NCBI GenBank assembly: GCA_944474755.1
Contig: OX104117.1
Span: 40,193,222-40,257,221, forward strand
Length of the DNA stretch: 64,000 nt
Source: Limnoperna fortunei
Taxonomy: Eukaryota > Mollusca > Bivalvia > Mytilida > Modiolidae
Direction: 5' to 3'
Both the position numbers and the translations under genes were made by a program. Positions 11,821 through 25,325 of the stretch are shown piece by piece (within the stretch, counting starts at the first letter, position 1; every line of letters begins with the position of its first letter). The notes below the pieces were generated by a model. That model had not been told where the DNA came from, did not search any database, and worked only from the letters and a program-made list of their open reading frames with translations.

Positions 11821-13945
11821 ATATTGCTACCAATCAACGGGAATTGATAGTTCGAAAGTCATAACTTTTGTAGTACAGTCAAGTTTGTAGTTTTTTGAGG
11901 TCATTTCTAGCAGAAGGTCTAAGTAAAAAGTCAACCTACAATGTCGGAGGGTGTCTTTAATTTCAAACTCGAAATCCACTGTACTGCAGTCCTAAGGTGC
12001 TACTGATTTTGTAGTCCGGCTGTTGGCACCTGTGCTGTCGTGTTGTTCCTCAGCTTCTTTAAACTTCTTTGTAACTCTCATACGCCATTGACGTGCACAC
12101 ATCGTTAGTGCATAACGTAAAACGTTATAGGAAGCACTATAACTTTGTTCATTCGGATATTCATTATTGTGCACATTGTGTATTATGTTATCGGGTACAA
12201 TGTATTCAGGGGAAGATTAGAGTCTACTCTGCTATTTGAATCTCTGTTGTAATTACTGGTTACTGCTCTGTCAAGGAACAGAAGTCGATCATCCAGATTT
12301 GTGTAATATGTGGACGTCAAAGAAATGTCAATAACCTTCAATGAGTAGGCATAAATTACAACGTTTATTTTACACATTCAATTAAATCCAGTTTTCATGT
12401 TGTTGAAGAAGTAAAAGACAGATATATCCACTTAGATTTTTTTTTAAACTTTTGTTTTGCAGTTCAAGCTTTGCGACCGAAGAAATATAGTAAAATATAT
12501 CATGTATATATAGTTCCTTCTCTATGCAAAGTTTATAATGTAATGATAGGAAGTTACTCTCTATTGTTTCATCATTTTAAAAAAGTTACATTTTGTCTGC
12601 AATCATTAGTGATATATTTATATCTTTTATTCTATGTCTTCTTTACATTAGATTGATTGTCTGTTTATCTATGACAGGTAAATAATTGATTGATTTATTT
12701 ATTGTCCAGCGAAAGAACTTCGAATATAACGAGGTTAATACAAGTAAACAACCATCAAATCCAGAGGAAATCGACAGGGCATTCTGATTAGAAAATTTGG
12801 ATATAGACAGAAAATTTTGCATTGTGTAGCTACCACAGTTTGCCTGAATCCCCAAGATGTCATGTTTAGAGCGTGGACCGGTTTCCGGTATTTAAAACTT
12901 GTACTGCCAACTCAGTTCAAGAAGGACACATTTGTCTGCTACTTGAAAAGGCGCTAGGTAAGTCTGTGAGTCGTGCACTAAAAACCGTCCTAGTAACCAG
13001 TCATACCTGTTGCTAAATTCCACAGAATTTAAGGATAACTCAGAGTTGTTTTCAGTCATGTGTACACAGTTTTTAGTTTGTACCCGCTATTACCATTTAT
13101 TATCTGCGCAAATTTTCCATTTACTGACAAAAAAATATATTTTGTTAGGTAGTATGCAAGAATCTACCTGAAGTTGTGGTTTCGAATTTTCCTAAAGTTT
13201 CGATTTTCAAGCGATATGTGAAGTTTTAAGCTATTTATAATGATATGATGGAAATTGTGACCAAACAAAACACAAACGATGCTCATCACCCTTTTGTTTT
13301 CTATTTTTTCATTCGGCAACTTTTTATTGGCCATTTGCTTATCTAAATAGAACTTATCATGCTTTTTTTGTCATTGCTTGTTCTGGTTATATAGAGGGTA
13401 GTAAAAACAGTATAAGTTAATGAGAAGTAATACCTCTTGACATTACGTTAGGTCAATCTGTCAATTACTGATGTTTGTGTTCATTACAGTCTTGCTAAGA
13501 AATTAATTATAAGATGCCCAAGACCTATCAGCTGGTATTTAATTATGTGTCAAAAAACACCTACTAAAAGAAAGAAATCACTTACACCTAATATTAGTTC
13601 AATGCGTTTTGAACGGATTCTATTTATGGCATAAAGAACCTTTAATAGAAAAGAAAATTGTTTAACCTAGAAATTAATTTATTGAAAATAAGTAAAATTT
13701 AATAAATGGTTATTGACAGGTACTCAATAATTTCTTTGACGTTTACACTAAATATCTAGCGAATCCATCAGTTCTTGACACAAATGATGAAAAGTTTATA
13801 TACCTTATATCTTTTCATATATACATTTCTGGTCGTTTTATATTGAAAAGATTTTATTTGTCAAGCTTTTTTTAATACGAAGATTTTTTATTCGTTTTTT
13901 TTTAAAAGCTCGACTAGGAGAACCTCTGGTGCAGAAATAGATTGC
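11821..13945. other. Long stretch without confident gene
   Basis: AT-rich, with only short uninterpretable frames. One spot may be transcriptionally relevant: a TATA-like 'tatttaaaac' at 12889, an initiator-like 'ctcagttc' at 12911 and a strong splice-donor match 'ctaggtaagt' with GT at 12958. This could be an unspliced-leader first exon, but may be chance. Confidence 0.4.
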
Positions 13946-14120
13946 CTGTTTGTTTGAATGTTGCTTAACGCCACTAACAGCATGTTTTGAGGTTTAACAT
14001 GGCGTCAGCTTTAATTGGGGGAACTGCCAATCCTTGTCAATTAAATATGGAGTTGAGCGCAACATCAGTGTTGGCAGACTGTGATTAATAGTAGACAAAC
14101 TATATTAAGGCCTAGAACAG
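13946..14120 (-). mobile_element. tRNA-derived SINE, degraded copy
   Basis: Minus-strand SINE seen from its tail: 'gtttgtttgaatg', then the conserved body 'taacgccactaacagcatg', 'catggcgtca' and 'gccaatccttgtcaatt'. The tRNA-related head at the right ('ttaatagtagacaaactat' to 'aaggcct') is decayed. It is the same family as the copies at 32968, 33237 and 62763. Confidence 0.7.
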
Positions 14121-14617
14121 TAGAACAAACAAACAACTGATTAGATGATTCAACAGGGAATTGAAGTAATATTTCCACATTACGTATCAAGAAATCACTT
14201 TAAATTTTACAGGTACAAATAACATTTGATAACATTTGAAAGTTTTTGATGCTGACAGTATATGAATCCTGGTAAGAGCTTTATTTGGCCTCCTTTTAGT
14301 TCTGCATTATCCAATATTTTATTGTTTATTATCTGATATTTTACAATATTACATAAGGTGTGTAATCACGTGATTTACAGAATATTCTGTGTGTTTTAAG
14401 ACTAAAGGTCGTATTTCTATTTTTAACCAATATCGAAGCTATGTTTTACGTATATTGTCGCTACTCTACTAAATATAGCTTTTGATGTTCGTTTTTTGTT
14501 TCATTTAATTATACAGTCGATATAAACAATATGGCGGTTGTACAGATTTAAAATATATAAGTAATTGCACTTTCAGATGTGGTTTTCATAAGTAAAATAA
14601 CATGTTATGACATTTAT

Positions 14618-14728
14618 GCGGTCAATACGGTTTATATGGACCGTGTAGAAAGAGATTGACCTCCGTATTCGTCATCGGTTAATATCATTCTACAAGGTCC
14701 CTATCAACGCGTATTGACATCTTTAAAA
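14618..14728. repeat. Imperfect hairpin (~48-bp arms)
   Basis: 'gcggtcaatacggtttatat' with 'ggaccgtgtagaa' on the left pairs with 'ttctacaaggtccctatcaa' and 'cgcgtattgacat' on the right, around a short loop near 14666-14680. Probably an old foldback element. Confidence 0.6.
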
Positions 14729-15089
14729 GTCCATAATTGAAAAAGTTATTGAATTTGTTTACTTTTATGTAAACTTTAGTAACGATGTATTCTATTATAA
14801 GATAAACAAAATGATATGAGTTTCTCTTAATTAAAATTTATTTTGAATAAACTAAATGTAGAAGAGTAAACGAAAAGAAAAATTAAAATGTAATTGGTAG
14901 CATTTAGTTTTTGTGAATTATTACTAAAATATTGAATGAAAAATGAGTGCAAACAATGTTTGTTAATCTGAGTCACCTAAAACGTACAATAAAAATTTAA
15001 ACCAAATGTAATGTTTGATATATTTGCAAGTCATTGATAACAATATTTCATCAGCTTCGGCCTACGTTGTTTACATTTCATACTTATAC
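14729..15089. other. No gene or recognisable repeat
   Basis: A/T-rich spacer. Nothing recognised. Confidence 0.5.
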
Positions 15090-15300
15090 GATCTGCTATT
15101 TCTTCTGCGATCGATATTCCGATTTTCTAGACCGGACACTGTTGTTGACCAATAAGCTACTCAAACAAGAGGTTAAAACTAGGTTACACCATCCTTCAGT
15201 TTCAATAGTTGTATGTTCGTAACCAAGATATAGAAGATTGTTATAGAAAATCCATCACCTAAAGGTGATTAGACATTTTTTCTGATTCACGTTGGCTTTT
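15090..15300 (+). repeat. Dispersed repeat family R4, copy 1
   Basis: Core 'attccgattttctagaccgg' at 15117, followed by 'gctactcaaacaa', a variable part and 'ctgattca'. The matching copy lies near 22985-23190 on the same strand. Element class unknown. Confidence 0.6.
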
Positions 15301-15489
15301 CCCTTCCTGCTGTTGGGGTCATGCTCTCACTTTCGCTTTTTGATGTTGTTTGTGGCTTCTTCTTTTATGCTGTATGTCTTTGTTTCAATCCAGATTGTGT
15401 TATTGTCCTGTAGCTTTTTATTACTTGACCGACGATTTTCTTACCTTATAGTTTTGTTTAAATTACTGTCAACTCATTGAAAAACAAAA

Positions 15490-16225
15490 GAAATGAAAAA
15501 CAGAAGAAATGTAAACTGGTATGTTTTGTTTAAATTTTGTAAACCATTTTAACGGTTTTGTTATTTTGTATTTCGGACTTATTCACTAAAACCACATATA
15601 TCACTTGAGATGGTGTATTTGGACATACCGACTAAAGTGCAAAATAGATTAGGTTCCACTGACATAAAACTACTTTCGTAAATCGTTAATTCCATTCAGG
15701 AGTGTAGAAATGCTTTCACAGACTCTAATTGTAAGATTTATTTTGATGAATAATGAAAGAAAATTTGTTAAACCATTAAGAATAAGAGTTTTCGTGCAAT
15801 TCCTTTAATCACTAACGATTTTAAAGTCATTTTAATTTAATTGATATATTGTTTACGCAACTGACTGAACGATTGATGCAATTTATTTCTACATGATGTT
15901 TGCGGTTTTGTGGGTTTGTACAATGAATCTTTGAAAATAAATTAAAGTACTGTAGATGCAGATAGCTAATCAAGCTAATTATTAGGAATAATTGCTGGAA
16001 ACAGGAAAATAATGTTTACTATATTATGTATTGTGAAGGATTTTGAGTGTAAACATGACGTTTTCACCAGTCAATAAATTGTGTTGGTATAATTACGTAA
16101 TACAATAGGCTTTGATGATATTATTTATAATTATTACATAAACAGAATTTTGCGTGTTTTTGATTGGTCTAAAAACAATTTTCGGGTCACTATAAGTCGC
16201 AACAGTACAAAAATTACATAAAAAT
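15490..16225. other. No gene recognised
   Basis: AT-rich. The leucine-rich short frame just upstream (15292-15480) is T-rich DNA and not a credible protein. Confidence 0.5.
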
Positions 16226-16340
16226 ATGAATGAAACTGGCTTGAAGTAGTAGTTATCAGGTCAATATTGGATTCTGCTTGACTACTATTCAGCGGAATTC
16301 AATATCGACCTGGTAACTACTAGTTTAAGCCGGTTTTTCA
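16226..16340. mobile_element. Foldback element, ~50-bp arms
   Basis: 'gaaactggcttgaagtagta' with 'gttatcaggtcaatattgg' pairs with 'caatatcgacctggtaacta' and 'ctagtttaagccggttt', separated by 'gcttgactactattcagcgg'. A partial relative at 17656-17710 shares 'aggtcgatatcggattccgc' and the loop 'ttgactactatgcagcgg'. Confidence 0.75.
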
Positions 16341-16447
16341 TGACTGTTCCAATTTAACTATAGATTTCAATATCAGTGGTCATTGAATTAAATCATCTGT
16401 AATTATAAAATATACTGTTAAAAATGTCAGCATAAAATTGTTGATTT

Positions 16448-17036
16448 TATACTCGTGTCAATATTTGAAATAAGATGAAACTTATTTTCAGGATAATCAG
16501 CAAATATATATCAAAATGCAGCATTAAGAAAAATATTAAGGATAACCAGCATTACAACAATTACAAAATGTAAACACCCTCTGTTCTGCAGATCAAGAAA
16601 GATGGTGACTTCATTCATGTAATAAAACAATTAATTACTTTGATATACGGTCGCTATTAGGTTTTTTCAGCCCTCAAAAATGTATATGCACCTCGCCTAA
16701 ATAACATAACTGATTCGAATATATTTACTATAAATATTATACAATTAATGACTTTGATATAGGTCACTATCAGGATTTATCAGCCAGAGAAAATGTAATA
16801 TTCACCGAGCCGGTATATCAAAGTAATTAATTGTTTTATTGCATGAAGAAAACCACCATCTCCATTGATCAGAAAAACTGAGGATGTATATTCTATTGGA
16901 GCGCCTGCTTACAGTTTGTAATTGTTGTAATGCTAGTTACCCTTAATATATTTTATTTAATACTGCATTTTGATATCTTGATATCAATTTGCTGATAATC
17001 CTGAAATTCCAGTTTCAAATATTGAGAAGAGTATAA
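16448..17036. mobile_element. Large foldback element, ~200-bp arms
   Basis: Left arm 16448-16650 and right arm 16811-17036 are inverted copies. Landmarks are 'ttatactcgtgtcaatattt' against 'aaatattgagaagagtataa', 'gataatcagcaaatatatat' against 'caatttgctgataatc', and 'aaaacaattaattactttga' against its exact complement near 16817-16840. The 160-bp centre also contains a direct repeat of the inner left arm ('aatgactttgatataggtc' at 16747). No coding capacity, consistent with a MITE-type element. Confidence 0.8.
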
Positions 17037-17655
17037 TTGAATGAATATATCGCAGAACCGACGTTTCTCCCATTTGTTGTTGACACGCACGATGTATGGA
17101 ACAAAAACACAATTGTTGACAGCTCTTTTTCACTCTTTGTTTATATTAACATAAAGTCAATTAAAAAAATTCCACAGATAGTTCTGGAATGCCATTTGGT
17201 AGTCTGAAAGTTCAATACCTCTTCCAAACTGTATCCAAAATTTAGAAAAATTGATCAATGTTAACTCTTTTTAAAGCTCTGGAAGCATACCTATCTTCAG
17301 GGATGAAGTCTGAGAGACTCCGAAAACAGGAAATTGGCAATTATTCCACTAGACTAAAATAATCCTAATCCATTATATTTCATCAAATGTTTAATTTCTA
17401 ATTTTTTTTCAAAGTTCCTTCTTTCCAATAAGCCCAAAAAGTAAAACCAAAACAAAAAAAAAAACCCAAAGAAAAAAATTACAAAGAAATATACCATTTT
17501 ATGGGGAACTACATTCGTGGACAACGAGGTGCAAAGGTCATCAATTGTGTTGTCATTCCGTATGTATAGCTGACGTCATTGAATTGTGTACAATTAATAC
17601 AATCGATTTGATTGGACGACTGAATTTATTAAGACGGCTATTCTGATTGGCTAAA

Positions 17656-17710
17656 ACATAAAAACCAGGTCGATATCGGATTCCGCTTGACTACTATGCA
17701 GCGGAATCGT
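17656..17710 (+). repeat. Partial relative of the 16226 foldback element
   Basis: Shares 'ccaggtcgatatcggattcc' and the loop with the element at 16226. The right arm is lost after 'gcagcggaatc'. Confidence 0.6.
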
Positions 17711-18983
17711 GCATCGTACAAACATTTTATCTAAGAAAGGCCTACTGAAAACCACTTTCCGCACAGAAACTCAATCGGAACATTTCACGGCAATTTCCGT
17801 CAATAGCACATTGTTACTGATGAGGTCAGAAAAGAAACACATACTTCTCCTTCAAAAATTTGTCTTCGGAGTATTATGTTTTTTTCTTAACTTTTAACAA
17901 ACTATAACGGTTTATCTGATTTTAAGTTGTCCTGAAAAAACATCTTCGTATTGTTAAATGAATAAAGGATAATCATCGCAGTGAGTCATTTGCTGTGTTA
18001 AAAGGCTGTGACCGTATCACATTTGGAGCTATTTTGGTCCATATCCATACACTTATCTCCGAGATTACTTTCCGACCATAGGCGGGAATAACCGAGGAGA
18101 TCCGATTGACAGAGAACATAACTGGTTCCTACTAAAAACTGCCAGACGTCATTTCGGAGTTCGCTATATCTAGACCTAAGAGCATTATGTTTCACTTGTC
18201 AAAGTTAGATATAACCAAAAAATTTATTCTCAATGTAAATGTCTGTTAGAATTGTATTTAAAGGGGAATGTATTATACTTAAGTAGTTGCCTTATTGTTG
18301 TCTGAAAGAGGTTACTTGACTTTTTACCAATACCAATCACGCAAATTTTTCTGATTCAAAATAATATATTATTGAACAGTTTTTGTAGTAAACTTAGAAC
18401 AAACATGCAATTTAACATGCAATTTTTATATAAAGTACATTTAAGTTTCAGTGATGAAATAAAAAAAAAAATTGGTTCTAATGTTATGATAAATTAGATC
18501 TATTTCTGTACATTGACAATTTTCAAATGTTCAATCTATTGTTAATGTTAATATTACAGAAAGTTCTAGAGAAGATAATAGCTACGGCTGGTGCATTGTG
18601 ACACATCGACAGTTTTTTTTCAGCATCCAAGGTAAAGTGTGTCAACGATTTAATTACATAGCTAGCGTTTTTACTCTTTTCCATTGACTTTAATTCCACG
18701 GTTGCCAACGCCTTTGAACGCTTCCTTAATCACTTTTAACAATACTGTTCTATGTTACTCCTCACTTACATTATTCTTTTAAAATTAAGGAGTTATGGTA
18801 CATGTAGATAGCCATTTAACTATTGATCACTGATCACCGTCGTGTCAAAACCGAGGTGTTGCATTGGAGCTTTACTAGAATTGCCACAACACCTAAACAT
18901 TTTAAAGATGTTTAAAACATTTTTAAATATGACGTCACTTACTAGATATGCTTGGTCCTGAATACAGTTTAAATACGATCGAA
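17711..18983. other. No confident gene
   Basis: AT-rich. Open frames at 17998-18195 and 18523-18708 (minus) have some protein-like composition, but I recognise no domain, start or splice context. Confidence 0.4.
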
Positions 18984-19310
18984 CATTTTCTCTGAGCCAT
19001 AGGTAGTGTTTCCTATTCCTGAATTTGACTTTTTCCTAGATATGACAATATGTAACTCGACAAGTGTCTAATTAGAGGCAGACACTGCTTACTCGTCCGG
19101 AGCACCTAAGTGCACCCATGGTTTTTATTGGATTTGGGTTACTATTTTTTGTTTTTGTTTTTGGTCTTTGTGTTGCGCTGTATATGTTTGTCTAGTATAT
19201 CCTTATTTGTAATGTCCCTTGACTTTTGGCTCTTGTTGTTCAGTCGTTATTCTTTGCTATTTTCCTTAAATATTACTCTATGAACGTTAGACATCAATCA
19301 ATAAATAATA
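18984..19310 (+). repeat. Dispersed repeat family R1, copy 2
   Basis: One of the most complete copies: 'tctgagccataggtagtgt', 'gacaatatgtaactcgac', 'gaggcagacactgcttactc', 'gtccggagcacctaagtgca', a T/G tract near 19146-19170 and 'gttcagtcgttattctttgc'. Confidence 0.75.
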
Positions 19311-22300
19311 ACAATGTTGGATGAAGTATTAAGAATGTTTTTTATAATAAGAAAATAAGAATTTTCCTTTAAACTACGAGTATTTTTTTAACACTCGGAT
19401 TGTTCATCCTATAACATGACGTATAATTTAGAACGCAGTTTTATTCATATTTGTGCAATTAAGTTCTTAAATGAAGTATTTTGTTGATTTTAATCTCTGG
19501 TGATTGGTTGATATCCAGCAAGGAGAATACAATTATATTTTTATTTAACAGATTTTACGTGGCGTTCGTCAAAGACAGTTCTGTACAAGGAAGACAACGA
19601 TTTTTGTTTACAGCCACTAATTAGTTTAGGAGTACTAAATAGAAAGCACACCATATAAACATGAACCCGGGTTAATTTTTGAACAAATGATAAGCTTCCT
19701 AGCACAGTGCTATACAGTTATGACTCACAGAAATAAGATGCATTCGTCATTTTAATTTTAAGTGACGTTTGTAATAAAACGTCTCATTAAGATTTGGATG
19801 ATGATGTAACGATCAATTTTGGAAATATATTATACATGAAAGAATTTTGAATAGCAATAAAATGACGATTTATTGGCATTAAGTGATATATGCATCAAGT
19901 TTATTTAATTAATTCTAAATAGGATCGGCATTTCTCAAACATGTCTTTTGAAATGTATATAATATTGTATATTCGTCCAGCCATGAATTTTAAAGGGCTA
20001 TAAATGCGGTTATACTCCCACTCAAATCGAATTATTCAAATTCGGTCACCAATAACTATGTAATTTTTAAAGCGCTTATACGCTTTAAGAGTAAAAAATT
20101 TTAGCTTGGATGGAACAAATGAATTTTAAACCATTATTCAAACTAAGCTTAAGATTCCTAATAGATATTGTATAATTTACTGTAGCCTATTGCCAAAAGC
20201 GTACTTTTGCAAGGTGCAATTACATAAAGAATGCAATCGACTCGCAATTCTGAAAGATAGTTACTTTACTAACGCTTTTCAACTTGACGTGTTCCTGGTG
20301 TTTCGCTGTATTGTTTTTTGTTTTGTGATATGTCGTAAAGACATTTTGTATCATTAACAAATTTGAAGTAACGCTTTCGCTGTTCACCCTGGCACACCAA
20401 ACCATTAGGATAAAAGTCAATGTACTTTTACTTGTTGACAAATCTTTTTTTCTTAAAAACCAATGTAATAGATACGTTTCTAAGACCTTGACAAAAATAT
20501 AGATCTATTCATGTTCATCAAGTTGCATAAATTGTGTATGAGCATTTTAATAAGAGTTATCTCCCTCGAATCAAAGAAATTCATCACGATTACTTTGACT
20601 TTGAAAAGGGTTACTCACAAAAGGTCAAGCTGACGTTCTAATATATGTCATGTTGTCTGTAGATCTTTGTCCTCATCCATATATGTTTTCATGCCAAGAA
20701 ATGTCGATCACTTTAAGTTCATAAAGTGTCGTAAATTGAAAGATCCTTTAAAAAGTTTTCTAGCTTAAATCAATTAAATGTATAGTTAATATCTATCTAT
20801 CATTAACCATAACAGTAAGCAGTAACTATACAAGTAAATCATAAATTTATATTAAATGATCATATAACATAAACAAAACAAAACAAAATGTCTATTTTTG
20901 GGTCTATGCACGCTCTCAGGCATACACAATAGTTTTGCTAATGGACACGAAGAGAAATTCTGCATCCGTCAAAGCTTTTATACGTGAATAAAACTTTAAA
21001 GAATTAATTCAAATCTTAAAACCAACTGTACACGTATTATCAAATGAAAATTGACCACTTCCAGACGTCTTGTTATAATTACATTATATTTCAATAACTG
21101 TAGATTGCAATTCGTAGTCTGTCTAAAATCTTCTGTAAAAAAAACACCATATTGGGATATGTTCGTTTAAGTAATTAGTCATAGCTATAAATGACAGCAC
21201 GACACGTAGTAGTCTTTTATTTATCAAGTAGCTTGAACCATTATTATACGAGGAAACAGTTTTTTACCGATGTTAGCTTAGATCGTCCGAGTATATCAAC
21301 AAAAGATTACACCAAGGAGTAAGGGATAATGTTGCAAAAGGTGATTCTTGTTATATATTTGATATAAGTACTTATATTAATATGAAGACCTTAACTCTTT
21401 CAACGCCAAGGGTTACTACCCATTACTCTATTCTTCAAGAGTCTCCGATCGTAATCCTTGACTTGCAAGGTTTTTTATCTTACATCTCATTTAGCTCACT
21501 TCTGTAAGAGTTTCGTATTTTAACCAGAAATAATACGTTTCTTTAAACATTATCATTGTAATATATGGTACGCAAGAAAAAACGTGTTAATTTGATGACG
21601 TTTTTATAAACACTCCTTTTGATATCGATCTGAGTGGTATAAAGATATTTTTCGATCTCAGTTTGGTTTATTTAAGTCTGGGTTTTTATTTTTTAATCCT
21701 CAAGTGGTATAAACTTAGAGTTCAAGTCCAAGTTCGAGATAAATTTCGAGTTATATTTGGTGCTGTTTTCTGAGTTAGTGTTCGAGAAAATTATTTAGTT
21801 GTATTTAAAGCTAGTGTTCAAACGTTAAAACAGCATTAAAGTTTACTAAAGAACAACTGGAAAAGTTTTGTATGATATTAATTTTATTGTATCTGTATTT
21901 TAGATAATTGTAAATTATTATACAAATGTGCTCTAGGGTACAAATGTAGCATGAGTTCGGCATTCGAACTCGTCTTGACCTTAAACTAATCTCTATGAAA
22001 GGTTTACTGAGACCGAAAACAGTAACAAAGAGCGATGTTTTTCTTTCTTTGAAGGTTTAATATGCATGCATTTTCACATACAATGATTCGAAATACAGTC
22101 GTTATATTTCTTCAGTCCATAACGTTTTCCTTTACGAAACCACGTAGAAAATTCCTAAATCTAACTAACTAATAGTAATGATATATGGCAAATCATCTAC
22201 AAATTACAAGCATGCAAAAATTGTGTTTCCATTTCGGTTTTTACACAGGAAGAATCAGTCAAACATTATAGATATTTTGCTTTTTATATAAGTACATTAA

Positions 22301-22984
22301 TTGTGTTAGTTATAGACTTTACGTTAATTTCTGATAGTTGCCACCTGGTTTCTTATCGAGTTTCATTGACATACGTTGGTATGACACAAAGATATTTTGA
22401 TAAGTACCATATTAGACAACAAAAAATAACTGTCTGGCAAAAGTTAGTTGATGAACATAATTCATTACTGTTGGTAGTTTGCTATATGTTAAAATATATA
22501 TTCTTATATTATATTTTTAGTATATGCATTTAAATTGAATTGCAAAAATTCTTTTTCGAAACTTTATCTTTATATTTTTGATGTGTTTGGCTAATGTTTG
22601 ACATCCTTTATTTTAGTCTATTATTTTGTATACGCTTCTACATTCGTGTTGCCATTAAATTAAAGCCTTAAACTTCTCTTGTTTCAAATAAACCTCAATT
22701 TTAGAGTAACCATTAGATTAAAGAAGAAAGAGATGACACTGGCCTATTTTTTTCACTATATTGACTATGTCTTAAAATAAATAATACAATTATGTAACTA
22801 TTTGCATTCAATCTACCTACCAAGGTTCAAATTAAAGACACCAACTATACACTTAGAATTCGGGAAATTACAAAGTCGACTCTTAGACAAACGTGATTTC
22901 ATCGTTCTAATTGTCATCTTCCCGTTCATTGATAACAACATTCCAGCAGTGACGGAGTATGGTGAGTACATATAACAATTTATA
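19311..22984. other. Long AT-rich stretch, no gene recognised
   Basis: Nothing in this 3.7 kb resembles a known protein or a repeat shared with the rest of the window. A short palindrome 'aagcgcttatacgcttt' lies near 20069. Confidence 0.45.
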
Positions 22985-23190
22985 CCATATGCTAGATCTC
23001 GCGATCGGTATTCCGATTTTCTAGACCGGTCATTGCTGTTGATAACTTAGCTACTTAAACAAAGATTTGTTGTATTAAGGTTGATGTGATCCCTTCAGAA
23101 GTTCTATGGCTGTCACCTTGACATAATTGATCACTTTGGGAAATCCTCTCAAATTTCGATCAGACACTTTCGCTGATTCATAATAAGTAT
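22985..23190 (+). repeat. Dispersed repeat family R4, copy 2
   Basis: 'attccgattttctagaccgg' at 23009 matches the copy at 15117. Flanking similarity continues ('gctactt-aaacaa', 'gctgattcat'). Confidence 0.6.
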
Positions 23191-23204
23191 TTCCATTATT
23201 TGGA

Positions 23205-23400
23205 TGTTATTTTTCTTTATAACTCCACGGGTGTCTTTTAAGAGGCAAGCACTGTTTATTCGTTTGGAGCACCTGAGAGAACCCATGGTTTTTTTATTGG
23301 GTTTGGATTACTTTTCTTGGATTTGTAATTGCCCTTTGACTTTTGGCGGGTCTTTTTGTACGGTCAGTTTCCCTGTCGTTTTGTATTTATCAGAAACTAT
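23205..23400 (+). repeat. Dispersed repeat family R1, copy 3
   Basis: 'cacgggtgtcttttaagagg', 'cactgtttattcgtttggag', 'cacctgagagaacccatgg' and 'attgggtttggattactttt' match the R1 consensus. The long T/G tract is shorter here. Confidence 0.7.
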
Positions 23401-24345
23401 AAAGAATCGCTAAATTATCAATAGCCTTATTACTGATCTGAATCTGTATAATTCATTTGGTTAAAACTATATAACACAGTGGCAGCTATCTTAGTTTTTC
23501 AGTGCCTGTTTAAAGCATCATATGTGAAAGAGTATTTGAGAATTTGAGTATTTGGTGGCATGTATTTTGGCTCAGCATCATAAACTTTTCATTAGAACAG
23601 ATAAATATTCCAAATTTAATATGCAAAACGGTTTTCTAGAAGATTTTGATACAACCATTAGAACTTGTTACTCCCGTTGGCACGTGTGTTGGTGATTTGT
23701 GTCGCCCACCTTTATCCTTAAAAAAGATCATACAAGTATCATACTCAATTGAAGCAATTAAGTCTTGTCATGATTGCCTGATACTGAATGTCATTTTTTA
23801 AAATTACATTGATATTGTATTTTAATCGTGTAATGATGTTTCCTCGACAAGCACATGACTTCTGAGTGGATATATATTTATTGACCTTTTATACTTCTCA
23901 TTATGATGTTGACAGCTTTTCTTTATCTAATATAATTCAAAAAGGAAAACTGATAAACAAACTTGTAACAATAGAAATCTTAAGGTAAAAACTTATATGA
24001 AGAGTCGACTGACAATTTGAGCCATATTGGTTAGATAGAGATCTCATTTGATCTGTATATGTTTCAAAATAATTGTCTCATTTGATCTGTATATGTTTCA
24101 AAATAATTGCCAAACATACAAGTGCAACTTTTTTGTTAGCCTATTGACAATATTATTCGTTTAACTTATTTATATATTTTGTTTTGTTGACTATTAATGT
24201 TCCTTACAGTTTCTCTTAATCTGTTATGGTTTTTAGAAATAAAAGCCCCACGCTTCCTCACTCTAACATAAAACGCAATCAAATAAAAAAAGTGACTTCA
24301 AGTCGACACCCAACAAGTCATTTGATGATATTGGACAAATAGATT
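23401..24345. other. Spacer with a short tandem repeat
   Basis: No gene recognised. It contains two perfect adjacent copies of a 34-bp unit at 24042-24075 and 24076-24109 ('tctcatttgatctgtatatg' plus 14 more bases). Confidence 0.6.
24042..24109. repeat. Perfect 34-bp tandem duplication
   Basis: Two identical adjacent copies beginning 'tctcatttgatctgtatatg'. A simple, recent slippage or repair duplication. Confidence 0.9.
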
Positions 24346-24480
24346 TTGGTTTTTTAATGGTGTTTTAACGCCACTTTCAGCAATTTTTCAGCTATATTAT
24401 GGCGTCCAGTTTTTATTGGTGGACAAATAGAAGAAATGCTGCTAAATCATGACATGCTGACCGTGGGTTTCTTTCTATCT
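24346..24480 (-). mobile_element. SINE body fragment
   Basis: 'aatggtgttttaacgccact', 'ttcagcaatttttcagctat' and 'atggcgtccagtttttattg' are the tail-side body of the tRNA-derived SINE. The tRNA-related head is missing, so the copy is truncated. Confidence 0.65.
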
Positions 24481-25214
24481 GCTTTTATTTTCTAAATAAA
24501 AACCAAAAGCAGGTGTTTGAACACAATGTTTTTACTTTTATCTGGTGTCATATAAACTGTTTTTATTGGTGGTTACATAGAAGAGGATTCTTTTAAACGT
24601 TCCAAATGAGGACAACCAACGACGACAGTGATATACAGGGATGGCTATAGATAACAATCTATTGTTCCATTGAGTTCAAATAAAAAAAATAACTTCACGA
24701 CTATTTATTGACAGAGTCATTTTATTTTTTTTTTAGACTTTACATGCCAAAACCGAGAACGAATATATTTGTGTACGGTACTTAAGAAAAAGCATTTTAA
24801 ATAGCATGTATTGTATATTTTCGTGTATAATGATTGTCCACGTGTCCGTTAGTTTCGCCATCCTAGGTCGTCTCAGCTCCTTAAATTGTGTTTTCTTCAC
24901 CCGTTGTAAGGTTACCTTATTGCAGATGAAGAAGAAAGAGACCGAGTTTGAATTATAGAATTGAACTGCCAATGAAGTCAACATTGTGGCTGTGTGGAGA
25001 CTGTGAATTAGCGAACATTTGCTTTCTTATAAACCAATGTTATATTGTATATTCATCGGTATTCTCATTGAAACACATTGTTTGAAATGCTTTCCAATGG
25101 AAAATCTTTAAAATTTCCGTAATTAACTTGTGTTTTACAAGTCTGAAAACCTACAAACTTGGTATCCTTATTATCTTTGACCAAACAAAGCTCTAGTATA
25201 TTTCAAGCACAAAG
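24481..25214. other. No gene recognised
   Basis: AT-rich. A short 'ttttattggtggttacatag' near 24560 echoes the SINE body and may be a further fragment. Confidence 0.4.
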
Positions 25215-25325
25215 CTGGTTAGAACGAAAAAACGGACCCTCGCTTTTTTGGCGAGCGTAATCCGACATATCACAAAACTAACATCGGAATATAACGGCAG
25301 TAAAATTCGGACTTAACGCTGGTTT
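25215..25325 (-). repeat. Short dispersed repeat R5, copy 1
   Basis: 'agaacgaaaaaacggaccct', 'cgcttttttggcgagcgtaa', 'atcacaaaactaac' and 'ataacggcagtaaaattcgg' recur in reverse complement near 60565-60662. About 105 bp; class unknown. Confidence 0.65.

Noticed and set aside
18523..18708. 61-residue minus frame with protein-like composition
   Set aside because: No recognisable domain, splice sites or neighbours; cannot be supported.
20220..20441. 73-residue minus frame; another frame here reads with two cysteines and charged residues
   Set aside because: Interrupted by stops and no family recognised.
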